A DNA stretch of 64,000 nt. Source: Hofstenia miamia (Eukaryota > Xenacoelomorpha > Acoela). This document shows positions 26,619 to 37,036 of this stretch, in pieces. The first letter of the stretch is position 1, and every line of letters starts with the position of its first letter. Where the stretch lies: assembly GCA_004352715.1 (NCBI GenBank), contig SCFE01000006.1, positions 2,938,851-3,002,850 on the forward strand. The letters are read 5' to 3'. The position numbers and the translations under genes were made by a program. Under the pieces are notes generated by a model. It did not search any database. It had not been told where the DNA came from and worked only from the letters and a program-made list of their open reading frames with translations.

Positions 26619-28254
26619 TTTTAATATTAAAAATACTTAATAAACCGTATAATAGAGTCATTAAGCATTAGTGTTAGTTATTCTTTTTTTAATAAATGCA
26701 ATAACTACTTAACTTAAGGTTTTTATATGATATATCCATGTTAAAAATAAACCTCTATTTGCAGTTCATCTAATCAATTCACTACACAAATCTAAGATAC
26801 TAAATATATTAAATACACATAAATATTATTAACTTTTTTCAATAGAAAATAGTTTATCTTAGTGCACGAATGCTATAGCAATAGAAGTAGCAAAACTAAT
26901 ACTGATCTAATGTACATATTTTTGAAGAAATATGTTAGAATTTCTTCTCAACATAAACTGATTTACTACCGAAAAAGTATGGCTAAGTCGTTGTGCATCT
27001 TCAATGGCATATACACTATGTATATATATATATATATATATAAATGTTTTTTAAAAACCTCATTATGACCGCGTTTCCAAAATAAATCTTTGATTTACCT
27101 ACCCCAGGGTAAATATATTTAAGTTCTAGTGAATAATGCGGGAACAATGGCCAAAAATAGGTTTTTTTGGGAAAAGTGCGATTGCCGCTAAATGCCTTAG
27201 AAATTTCGGACCTTTTCCCGCTAAATGTAAGGTTTTTGCATTTTCTATAGCAAAAAAGCGGAAAATATATACATATATATATATATATATATATTTCTTC
27301 TTTTAATTTCATTAATGTTCTGGACACTGCCTCTTCGACAAATCCTCGATTTGATCGGATCCCAGAAATAATATCGCAGGTGATCTAGCAGGCCAATTGA
27401 AATCAAGTCCACAACCAACTACACTTCTCTAGCAAGTATATATGATGGGTTGGAGAGCAATCGTGTTTGGAAAAGATTCACTGTGTAGCTACAAAACATA
27501 TATATATATATATATAACAATAAATGTATCAAAGATATATTCCAATAGTTTTTGAGTTACTTAATAAACGAACTGCATGTATACATGCGTATTTTTAAGC
27601 TAATTTCAAACACCTAGGTATTACAAGGGCACAGTTGGGGAAGCACTATAGCAGCAATTTATCACATGAATGCCTTAGTAATTGATCGACCTCTGGCAAT
27701 TGGAGCTCCAATTTGGTATAAGCAGCATAGTAAACCAAAGCTTGCTTATCGAATTAGCCTCGGAATCGTTTTACTGGTCTATTTATTTAGCATTGGTGTA
27801 TTTTACTTGTATGACATTCTAGAAGGATCCTGCACCATAGTTGTTTCTTCAAAATTTAGTCAATGGTATATTCGTCTTACACTGTACGTAGTCACTTCTT
27901 CAGTCCCATTTCTTGTCGTCTGCTGCACAAATATATTTTTCATATACAAACTACAAACTCGCAACGGCGGCAACGCCAACGATGCTGAAAGGAGATTGAC
28001 AATCATGTTAGTTGCGTCAAGCATAGCATTCATGATTTTAATCGGTGCGATGATTATTACAATGGTTGTTTTATCAAGTGTCAAACCATCTAATGATAAG
28101 GAGTCAGCACTGATTTGGATTAGTTGGAAAATGCAATGAATTGTTTGCAATAAGTAATTCTTCGCTGAATTTTATTTTTTATTTTGTTAGTGGGCCAAAG
28201 TTTAGAAATGCTTTCATTAATCTTGCTCGAAATTTGCTTAGTGGGAGAATTTAA
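26296..28254 (+). CDS. Rhodopsin-class (peptide-receptor-like) GPCR, copy B, two exons, one frameshift
   Basis: Exon 1 is 26296-26568, exon 2 is 27618-28254; spliced, about 302 residues. Exon 1 holds a short N-terminus with an N-glycosylation sequon (NVT), TM1, TM2 and the conserved Cys at the top of TM3. Exon 2 holds the rest. With the acceptor at CCTAG|GTATTA, the Cys-to-Arg spacing (Cys90 to the Arg of VIDRP) is exactly 25, the class A 3.25-3.50 distance. TM7 reads NSSLNFIFY then SGPKFRNAF, the class A TM7/helix-8 pattern; stop at 28252-28254. Between about 28105 and 28134 the frame shifts by +1, so the uncorrected frame ends at 28139. This is a sequencing error or a real lesion. Ligand unknown; the layout recalls FMRFamide/TRH-type receptors. 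It would act at the plasma membrane. Confidence 0.75.
26569..27617 (+). other. Intron of copy B receptor
   Basis: GT donor at 26569; acceptor CACCTAG ending at 27617. It holds (TA)n runs near 26590, 27020, 27270 and 27500. The sequence 27518-27620 is nearly identical to 37030-37132 in copy C. Open frames here are TA-repeat artefacts. Confidence 0.7.
27618..28254 (+). CDS. Copy B receptor exon 2 (TM3 to C-terminus, frameshifted)
   Basis: The frame entered in phase 0 runs through TM3 (ending VIDRPLAIG), TM4 (ISLGIVLLVYLFSIGVFYL), TM5 (PFLVVCCTNIFFIYK), ICL3 with NDAERRLTIM, and TM6 (SSIAFMILIGAMIITMV). It then hits TGA at 28137. The adjacent frame from about 28105 supplies NELFAISNSSLNFIFYF and SGPKFRNAF, ending at TAA 28252. 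A one-base insertion or two-base deletion around 28105-28134 explains this. Confidence 0.75.
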
Positions 28255-29269
28255 AAATTGTAATATTTATTGGATTTTGTACAATAATCTAAACATTCGT
28301 ATATGAAGTATTTATAAAACCCACAAAAATATTATGATTATGGTTAATCTAAAAAATTATTGTTATTTTGAACTATTTGATAAATATTATGATATTATTG
28401 TTTTATATCAAATCAAATGGTAAAATAATCTCAAGTTATTTCAAACTTGCTAAAGTCGCACATTTCGCCATTCCAGTCAAAGCAAACATTTTTTTCGAAA
28501 TTTTAGATTTCTTAGAACAAAATTTCTTTGTTAATTAACATCGAATTTTCAATGGGAAATTTTCATGATAGTGGAAAATGACTACTGAAATTTTTACTAC
28601 ATCATATTTTTGTAAATATTATTGACATCAACTTTACCTTAGAAATTAAGTTGAAATATAAACCTGAAATTTATGTTTATGAAAAGAGTAAGTTGTTATA
28701 GAAATTTTAACGCAACTCATTTGTACAAGAGAAATATTTTCAAATATTGTGACAATGAATTGTTGGTCTTGCAAAAATAAGTAAAGTAGTTTTTCGTCTT
28801 GGTAATTTTTTCGCAAACTTTGTATTTTAATAAGTAGTTTAATAGTATTATCTACAAATAAGAACTTACTACTATGCAAATGGAATGTAAATCAAAAAAT
28901 AAACTATATATATATATATATATATATACGTGCTCTGGATGCTATAACTTTTGTATTTGCACCCCTGTTTGCAATTTTTCTTGGTATTCAGAGTTCTTTT
29001 ACATGGTAAGCTACAATAATTAACTGTATGCAAAAATTTTACTTTGCGCAGTTGCAATAATTTCTTATCTATGAGTTTAATATTCATGCAAAAAAAAACT
29101 CTTGTTGGGCTTATCCAAACCTTCTGCATTAGGATCCCGGGGATTGTTTTCAAAAATAAAAATATGAACAAAGTGCATGATGTATTCTGAAAAATGTATA
29201 ACAATTATAAAATGAATCTAATGTAAATTTCCATGAACTATTAAATGCAGGGATGTTATATTAATAGCC
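28255..29269. other. Non-coding stretch downstream of copy B
   Basis: AT-rich, with a (TA)n run at about 28903-28928. Minus-strand open frames at 28646-28879 and 28872-29204 have no recognised domain, and the second runs through the TA repeat. No gene supported. Confidence 0.45.
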
Positions 29270-30016
29270 TGTTTAACAGAATGGTTAAAAAACTATATAA
29301 ATATGGGTGTGACCCTACAAACTGCAATAGCTATCAACCCATCTCAATCACTAATCCAGTTTCAAAAAATTTTTGAGAGAATTTTATGTAAGCAGATTAT
29401 CTCCTATTTAAAATATAATCTCTATTCATTCAAATAAAGAATTTGGTTTTAGGCAAGGTTGATGCACTGCTTCAATTCAATGAAAATACACGTTTTTTCC
29501 TCAATAAAAACATCAGTAGTAGTATTGCCCTATTAGATCTAAGTAAAGCTTTCGACAGTATCGATTTCGTCATCCTTGATAAAAAAACGCTATGGGTTCA
29601 GTACATCTTCACAAGCACTTTTAAACAGTTTTCTCAATGGAAAACTACAACATGTACATATTAATAATATATATAGAGAACATATAACAACAATTAAAGG
29701 AGTTCCACAGGGCACTGTTTTAGGCTCTATACTCTTCAACTTATACGTAAATGATTTACCCATGTATGTTACTAACTCAGAAGTGATCCAATATCTTGAT
29801 GATATATGCGTCATTAATAGAAATAGAGTCCAATTATGGCCACAAGAGAGCATAGCAAATACATCAAGGCATTTCGAACAAAAGTTAACACTAAACAAAA
29901 ATAAAACGCAATTCATTATTTTCAGCCCAAAAGATGTTGAAGAACTAGCTAAGGACATCTGACTTAATGTTTCAGATGACAACTCTCTAATCTACAACAG
30001 TGAGTCTGTAAGATGA
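29270..30016 (+). pseudogene. LINE reverse transcriptase fragment
   Basis: Readable in order: NSYQPISI (NYRPISI equivalent, about 29328), LLDLSKAFDSIDF (29530-29568), GVPQGTVLGSILFNLYVNDL (29700-29757), the catalytic box as QYLDDICV (YADD changed to YLDD), then LTLNKNKTQFIIFSPKD. Frame changes near 29580 and a TGA at about 29960 show it is dead. It matches RT of CR1/Jockey-type LINEs; endonuclease and 3' end are missing. Confidence 0.8.
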
Positions 30017-30109
30017 CTCAGTGCGTGGCGCCACAATTCCCTCCGTTGTTTCATTATTTTACTGTCACTGATACTTTTGAGAATTAATGGCGCACTGGTT
30101 GTGTTTTAT

Positions 30110-31290
30110 AGGTCGAAATAAATTTTGCTATATATGTGGAGAGTTGATTTTCAGGGATGATGATGTCCGCATTTCAGCTCTGATATGACAAAGATAATTG
30201 GACTATATTTAAAATGGCTCTTGGAGACAAGGACAAAGCTTTTGCTCCTCATGTTATATGCAAATGCTGCAATATCGGGTCTAACGAGGATTCCTTCATT
30301 TGAATCCTTCCAAGAGGAAGGCAGGCAAATTGAAAAGACGCCATTTTCTAAACCAAAATGGTTTATTGCTGTGACATCAATGGTTTGTTTCAGTCACTTG
30401 GAATAAACTCAGATATAAGGACCGATTGGTGGCTATTTTTTGATGGCTCAAAATCTAGCATGAAAGGATTCTAACTTCATACAGCCAATCAGTTTCCGGT
30501 AGTTCCAAGTGCCTATTCTAGAGACAGCAAAGAAATCTATGAAGCGATCAAATCTATGTTGCAACTGATTCATTACGAGAGATATCAATGGAATGTTGGA
30601 TGAAATTTAAAAATTATTGCCTTATTGATTGGGCTCCAACTAGGTTATTTAAAACATGGGGCGGTTTGTGTCTATGGGATAGCCAGTCTCGATCCCAACA
30701 CTTTGTTCGATCAGATTGGCCATTAAGGAACGCATTTATTGTCATTGGTGAAAAAAGTATTAAGCAAACGCCATTGGTACAAAAAGAACGTATATTGCTT
30801 CCACATCTGCATATTTTACTTGGAATTGTGAAAAACTTCATCAACACATTTAAAGACAATAATGAAGCTAAAAAGCATTACATGAACTCTTTCCACGATT
30901 GTCAAGTGTAAAATCAAATGAAGGAATCCTCGTTGGACCCGATATTGTCAAGCTAATGAAGAATGAGAGGTTTAAATCTGGTCTTAGTCAGAGTGAGTCG
31001 CCATTATCAACGTAAAGCAAAATTTTCTTGGCAGCTATCGATCGAATGACTTTCAGAATTACATCACAGAAATGTTGTCTGCTTTTCAAGTTGTTGGAGT
31101 TAATATTATATAGTAATATAATAAGAAAATTCATTTTCTGGACATATTTCTTTTTTCCCAGACGATCTGGGGGATATTAGCGATTAACATGGAGAATGCT
31201 TCCATCAGGTCATCTCTGTTATCGAAAGCAGATACAGTGGTAGAGCAGATGAAAGAATGCTTGCTGATTTTTGTTGGCTCTTGAAAAATT
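30110..31290 (+). pseudogene. Decayed copy of a dispersed invertebrate repeat ORF of unclear class
   Basis: A conserved protein can be followed across frameshifts: NKFCYICGELIF, then a VICKCC-like Cys pair near 30262, GINSDIRTDW, FDGSKSSMKG, the LCLWDSQSRSQHFVRSDWPL block (30667-30726), ILLPHLHILLGIVKNFI, then PDDLGDIS, ESRYSGRADERMLADFCWLL (about 31215-31275). This order is that of a long protein I recall as highly repeated in many invertebrate genomes and usually left unnamed, presumably mobile-element encoded. At least six frame breaks or stops. The family name and mechanism are not known to me; the identification is from memory of motif order. Confidence 0.5.
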
Positions 31291-32113
31291 GAAATCTATG
31301 TTAACTGGTGCGTTAATTTGCAACGTCTTTTCTCATATTTCATTTATACAGGTTGTTTTTTGCATAAAATCTAGTCTATATTTTTCTCTTTTAATGATTT
31401 TTTAATTAAATAGTAAATGTTTGTGTGCAAATTGGTGGTAAAGTGTCAAGTAAAACTGGTGGCTTGATTTTATGAATAATTTAACTGGCTATCTAATTCT
31501 CATTTGGCTAAACACAGAAAATCCCACTAGAAAAAAACTTTGATTCTTAAAAATATAAATTCCTCAAAATCTAGATATCTAAGAGGCAAATGAGTATCAT
31601 TTTGTAATTAGCGCAAAAAATTAATCTAAACAGAAAGTGTTTCGTTCTATTAAAAATTTCAAACTTCAATTTTGTCAGGCATTTTATATAATAAATTAAA
31701 AATATAGAAGAAATTTTCAACTCTAAGGTAGGATAGGTTTTATTGATGTTGCCACAACTTATAACACGCCATTAATCCACCAATATTGTTATTATAATTT
31801 ATTAATTATGTTCATGATATTTAGAAAACCAAAAATTTGCAGGTAACGTACATTAAACATGTTGTTCAATTATTAAGAACACAGGACAAAGAATTTAAAA
31901 TGAAGGACGTTTTGCTTAAGTACCTAGAGAATCTCAATTGTCACCGGCAAAAATGGTTATTAAGCTATATATTAGCTTTTTAAGTTAATGTTACCACCAG
32001 GAAAAAACAATACAATTATATTAATCAATCTGTATATATACTAAAAATTAACTGGTCTATTTTGAAAAAACAAATTTAACTGATAAATAACTCACTGGAA
32101 AGTATTTGATGAA
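31291..32113. other. Non-coding stretch
   Basis: AT-rich with no open frame of interest. It lies 3' of the minus-strand gene that ends at 32114. Confidence 0.5.
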
Positions 32114-32506
32114 TTATATTTTAGGTAAGTTGGAAAATTCCGTAATCTTCTTTTTTACATATAAAGGGTCATATCCATAGTTTCTTTGCTTATAATGTTT
32201 CGCACTTTGTGGCTTCTTAACTGCTTGATTGTCGTTTTTCGAATTTGATAACGTACTTTGTGTTACGAGAGATTTGGGTCTTTTGAGATAGAACGGATGC
32301 TTAAGATTTTCTACATCTTCGGAGTACCATCCAGAATCCTGCCTCCAATAACAACTTCCAAATTCATTCTTTAAGCGTTCTCTTACTTTTTCTCTTAATG
32401 GACAGTATTTAGGTCTTGCCATGCGCTGATAGAATTCCTTGCGATTTTCTAAAGTTTTTGGTCTTTTTCCGGCGTCCGAATTTAATTGAAAATTCTCAGC
32501 CTCCAT
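32114..32506 (-). CDS. Small basic single-exon protein, 130 residues, unknown
   Basis: A complete ATG-to-stop frame whose composition is unlike the surrounding AT noise: charged, with six Trp/Cys residues clustered around FGSCYWRQDSGWYSEDVENL (residues 50-69), then HPFYLKRPKSL and a Lys/Asn/Gln-rich tail ending in GYDPLYVKKKITEF. No signal peptide or membrane segment, so probably cytoplasmic or cytoskeletal. Short Pro/Tyr/Arg/Lys-rich segments of this style are common in small ciliary microtubule-associated proteins; that is a compositional impression, not an assignment. It is intact and could be a host gene. It lies about 2.3 kb upstream of, and divergent from, the GPR157-like gene. Confidence 0.6.
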   Translation of the reverse strand: MEAENFQLNSDAGKRPKTLENRKEFYQRMARPKYCPLREKVRERLKNEFGSCYWRQDSGWYSEDVENLKHPFYLKRPKSLVTQSTLSNSKNDNQAVKKPQSAKHYKQRNYGYDPLYVKKKITEFSNLPKI

Positions 32507-34791
32507 TAGCTAAGTGTTTTGTGGACGCCTGAACTTAGAATTAATTTTTTAACGATAGACAACCGCCCACACCTGCGCTTTGTTAGCTAACGGGAGCTAT
32601 TAATCAATTATTTATTAAATATAGCATCGCTAAGATTTGTGTTATAGGCTTATTTTTGCAAAACACACTACTGATTTAAGAGGAAACCAACCAGCTGCAT
32701 TTAGTATAACTTGCATTAGAAATATTTTATCGTAGTCCATAGCACTCAATGGTCCAAAAGGACATGCATTTAGCCGTAAATGATCAACATAGATGCAATG
32801 CGTACTTGCATATATTTGAAACCAAAACCATAAGCTTTTTGATGTGATTTAATGATTGGACTTGAAACTGAAGTAAAATTTCTTGAAAATTTCTATAAAA
32901 TCATGCAATTGACATTCTTTATTTGCTCGTCAACCTTTTAAGAAAACTGTTTGAAAAATCTGTGCTCACTGGACAGTTTTTTGAAGCTTCCAGGGAAATA
33001 AGCGTTCGAAAATTAATTGATATCGAAATAACATTATATTTAATGCACGAAGATACACTTTACAAGTATTTAAAGATTTTTTCCTTCACAATTCCCTACT
33101 ATATACATTTCTAAATTAACAATTTTATATTAGTAAACATACCAGTTTTTGGTATTGCATTGCATTGTACTTTGGGATAGAGATGAACATGGTTTGGGTA
33201 TTGCAGAAAGCGGTCGAAATTATCGAAAAACGAACTTGACTACTACGCAGAGATCATGCACATATATCTAGATGCAGTGAATACTATAGAATCTATAAAC
33301 AATATTTTGAAAAGCAAAACTTACATTTGGAAATTTTGCATCTTTTAGTATCGTATTCTCTTCTAAAACTCAAATTATGTTGAACACGTTTAGTGAAAAT
33401 TGCTCTATCAAAGAGAAATGATTGATTTTTTGGTAAACATCAAAAAATGGAATTAAAATAGCCGAAATGGAATTTGTTTTAATGGGCTGGTCGGATTCAT
33501 AGCAAACCTTAAGGGTTCCTGGATCGGAATGGGCTTAAGTGTAAGTTTGACACCCATGTCAATGTCTGGGTTGTATTTCCTGGCCTGCTGTAAGCTTGTT
33601 ACAAGCTTTTAGATGTATAAAAAACTAAAATAATATATTTTAATGAAGGACACGGCAATCAGCAGCCTGAGATTATTTTGATTGTATATTATTTCGATTT
33701 TTAAAAATAAATATTTATCACTTTTTAAAACCAACTGATAGCTTGTCCATTATTGCCCAAGAAACGTATCAATTCACTTCATAAAAAACAGTAGCTATTT
33801 ATATGGTTTTGATTTAGATAAAAATTTTAATTTTTTAAACAGTCGCTAAACAAAACCATTTTATGGTTTAATTATTTTGAATATATTTCTGCTATATCAA
33901 CATAAAACTGTAATTAAAGTGAAATAGTTAGTTGATAAAAAACAAAACTTCTAAGTTGAAAAACTTATAATGCCTAAAAATTTTCAGTCGTCAAATACAA
34001 ATTATGCTTGTATACTAAAATATATTGGAATTGTAATAAATATTTCAAAAATATGTTCAAAATAAAATAAAAAAGCAATTGATTCAATAAATTTACTTTT
34101 TGAATTAATCGATTCAACCCTATTGAAGAAACGCTTTGTTATACACTGGGAGTAATAAAGTCCGCAGTGGATGCTTTATCTATGTATCTTTATTTGCCAA
34201 CTGAGTGATGTAGGAGATGGCTTAGTTCATAATTTGTTACATTCATTTTGTCTTTTTCAATAGAATATTTGAATATTATAATCATTTCATACAATTTCAA
34301 AATTAATATTTTCTGTCTTTATATAGAGACGTCTTTGTGTAATAACTTTTTTTTCGGATGTTTTTGTTATAGACAGCAATTTTCAAGTATAGTGCTAATT
34401 TTTAAATGCTACACATTTATCATATTCTTAATTCCTTAAAAGGTGGTAAGGCAATGCTGTCTTTTGGATGCATTAGAATATATTAAATTTATTCTCGTGT
34501 TCTATTTAATTGATTTCGTAAGCATTAACGTTTCAAATTTTGTATAAGCAACAGCAGAATGATGATATATTATGGGTTTTCAGATACAGATTGTTTTGAT
34601 AATTTATAGTGAATTTGCTGTTTACAATTCAGGAATTTTCGAAACGAAAAGTAGCACTTGTCGGCACTAGATATAGCTATAGCATTAAAGTTATTTCATG
34701 TTGCAAAACATATTTACATTAATATTTGTTTTTAATATTTCGAAATGAAAGCAAACAATAATTTATGATGAGGATGCTTTAATTTTATCCA
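32507..34791. other. Intergenic stretch between divergent genes
   Basis: It separates the minus-strand 130-residue gene from the GPR157-like gene and so should hold both promoters, but I cannot point to convincing elements. A GC-richer patch 'accgcccacacctgcgc' (about 32561) resembles one at 17388. Frames at 32923-33114 and 34248-34439 have no recognised domain. Confidence 0.4.
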
Positions 34792-34998
34792 ATGGAAGAT
34801 GAAAGTACTAATAACAGTTGTAGTGGAAACATCACTCTTGTGGATCATTCGTTCTCAACATTCGTTAAGTTCTTTGCCAATATATCATCGGGAGTTGGCT
34901 GCGTGCTAGTTACCATTCTTGTGTTAATTAGTCTGTTTCACAGTTCGATGCGTTCACAACCACGTCACATCATTGCAATGATATCATTAGCAGACGGA
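34792..34998 (+). CDS. gpr157-like: GPR157-like exon 1 (N-terminus, TM1, start of TM2)
   Basis: 69 codons from ATG; sequons at NNS (7), NIT (13) and NIS (30). TM1 contains VGCVLVTILVLISLF; the exon ends MISLADG and is followed by GTAAGT at 34999 in phase 0. Confidence 0.8.
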
Positions 34999-35346
34999 GT
35001 AAGTCAGCTTTTGCAAATGAAATAACATGATATATATATATATATATATATATATATGGATAAATTTAGGTCATCTAGTGTACAATAAAATTATAATTAT
35101 TCATGAATTTAAAGATTTTAGGAATTGTTCATTATTTAATAACTTCCTCTTTTCTTTGTGTTTAAAAAAAGACCTTCTTTATTTTAAAATCCTTACTTTT
35201 CTTCAAATTCCCCAAAACGTTATTTTGAATTTTGACAATCGTCAAAGCTATATTCATATACCATCGATGAAATCAGGTCCAATCCATGAAGATCCTTGTT
35301 TTTAATAATATCAGCGTTGTTAATGATTTGAAAGAACATATATGAC

Positions 35347-35388
<42 letters not shown>

Positions 35389-36217
35389 TAGATCACTGTA
35401 ACTAGGACTGGAAATCTAAAACTCAATTGAATAATGTGGGGTCGGTGCATAGAAATACGTAGAATGTCAAATGTCACAAAGAGCGATGTCAATGTTTACG
35501 TTAAGTTAGAAGCATATGTGACTTCACTTGGCGTAATTACTGCTGTTATTGGACTGTTTTTAAACTTTTGCTCCTCTCATACTGCAAGATACTTGAAGCA
35601 GCGGAATTCATCGGTTACGCTCATTCAGTGCCTTGCAATCTGGGACTCAATTTCAATTTTTCAAGATGGTATAGTTTATTTGGGTGGAAGTTTAATAAAC
35701 TTTAAAGTGGACAATTTCAATACATTAACATGCAAGGTAAGTTGTGTTGCATATTGTATGTCTTTAGATCTTCATATTAAAAATTCTTGATAAACTATGC
35801 ATTATATTACAGAGTAATTAAGTGTTGGTGTTAGTTATTCGTATTTCATGCTTAGTTCAATTTTTACAAAGAAACAATAACTGCTTAACTTTCTATGCAA
35901 AATAGTCCTGATTCAATATGCGTAAGAAATAAATTGTGTTTGCACTTCAACTTATCAATTCAATGCACAAATCTAAAATACTAAACATATTATATACACT
36001 AAAATATTATTTACTTATTTCAATAGAGAATAACTATCATATCTAATTGTATGAATGCTAGAGCAATGAAAAATGCAAACTTGGTACTAAGTGGTATAGA
36101 TTGAATTTAGCAGCATGATTCTGATAATGTTTCTGAAGAAATATTTAACCGTTTTTTAACCAATATTAAGAGATTCATTCCAAACAAAATGTATGGCTAA
36201 TTCCTCTGTGCATATAT

Positions 36218-36278
<61 letters not shown>

Positions 36279-37004
36279 ATGCATAATTTAATTATTGGAT
36301 TTCGTCAATTTTTGATTTCGACATTGGTAATATGAACTCTGTAAATTACATTTGTTTATTTCATAATTAGGGAATATTTTGCTTAGTTTGGGAGAAAATA
36401 ATATGAAAATTTGATTGCTTCAGCACAACAGGCTACAGTATTGCAATTAGAATAAAAAAAGTATATTCTTTGAAAACTCTCATAAATTTTGGGTAAAAAT
36501 TCTGTTTTTGATTGTGCAATTTTGATTCGGTTTTTTAGGAAACTAATTAGTAATAATAATAACAGAAGAAAATGTCATCTGCCGGATTTAAGTTTAAAAA
36601 GGTAAGAAACTTCATAAAAATAAAGAAGCTTGAACTCTTGTATTTTCTAATATGGAAAGGACACTAAAAAATTTGAAAGATCTTCTTTCGCAAACGCGTT
36701 CATTCAATTGCATATGACAATTGAGAAGTTTGAGACATCCTGCTAGAGGAGTAGCTATGTTTGGCTTTTGCAGGAAATTTAAATATATTTAGTTTTTGCT
36801 TATTTCTTTATTATTCAATGTCAAACAATGTTAAGCTCCACAGAAATGTAAACCATAATGCTTAATAATGCTACTCTGAGTCTTATACATTTTAACTTTC
36901 ATACAAAACATACTACCTAAATATTCTGAAAATTTCTCAATTTAACTTCACTGAAAAATAAAAAACGATATGCAATATCAGCTCTTTGCATCACCCTGTG
37001 TAAT

Positions 37005-37036
<32 letters not shown>

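Noticed and set aside
27016-27327. Open frames with Ile-Tyr repeats (also near 28872-29204 and 35027-35305)
   Set aside because: Ile-Tyr runs come from (TA)n; the remainder has no protein-like signal.
27624-27665. Exon 2 acceptor at GGCACAG (27634) for receptor copy B
   Set aside because: It would be out of phase with exon 1 and would shorten the TM3 Cys-to-Arg spacing; CCTAG|GTATTA gives both correct phase and the 25-residue spacing.
29590-29982. 130-codon minus-strand frame
   Set aside because: Antisense shadow of the LINE RT on the plus strand, which has clear RT motifs.
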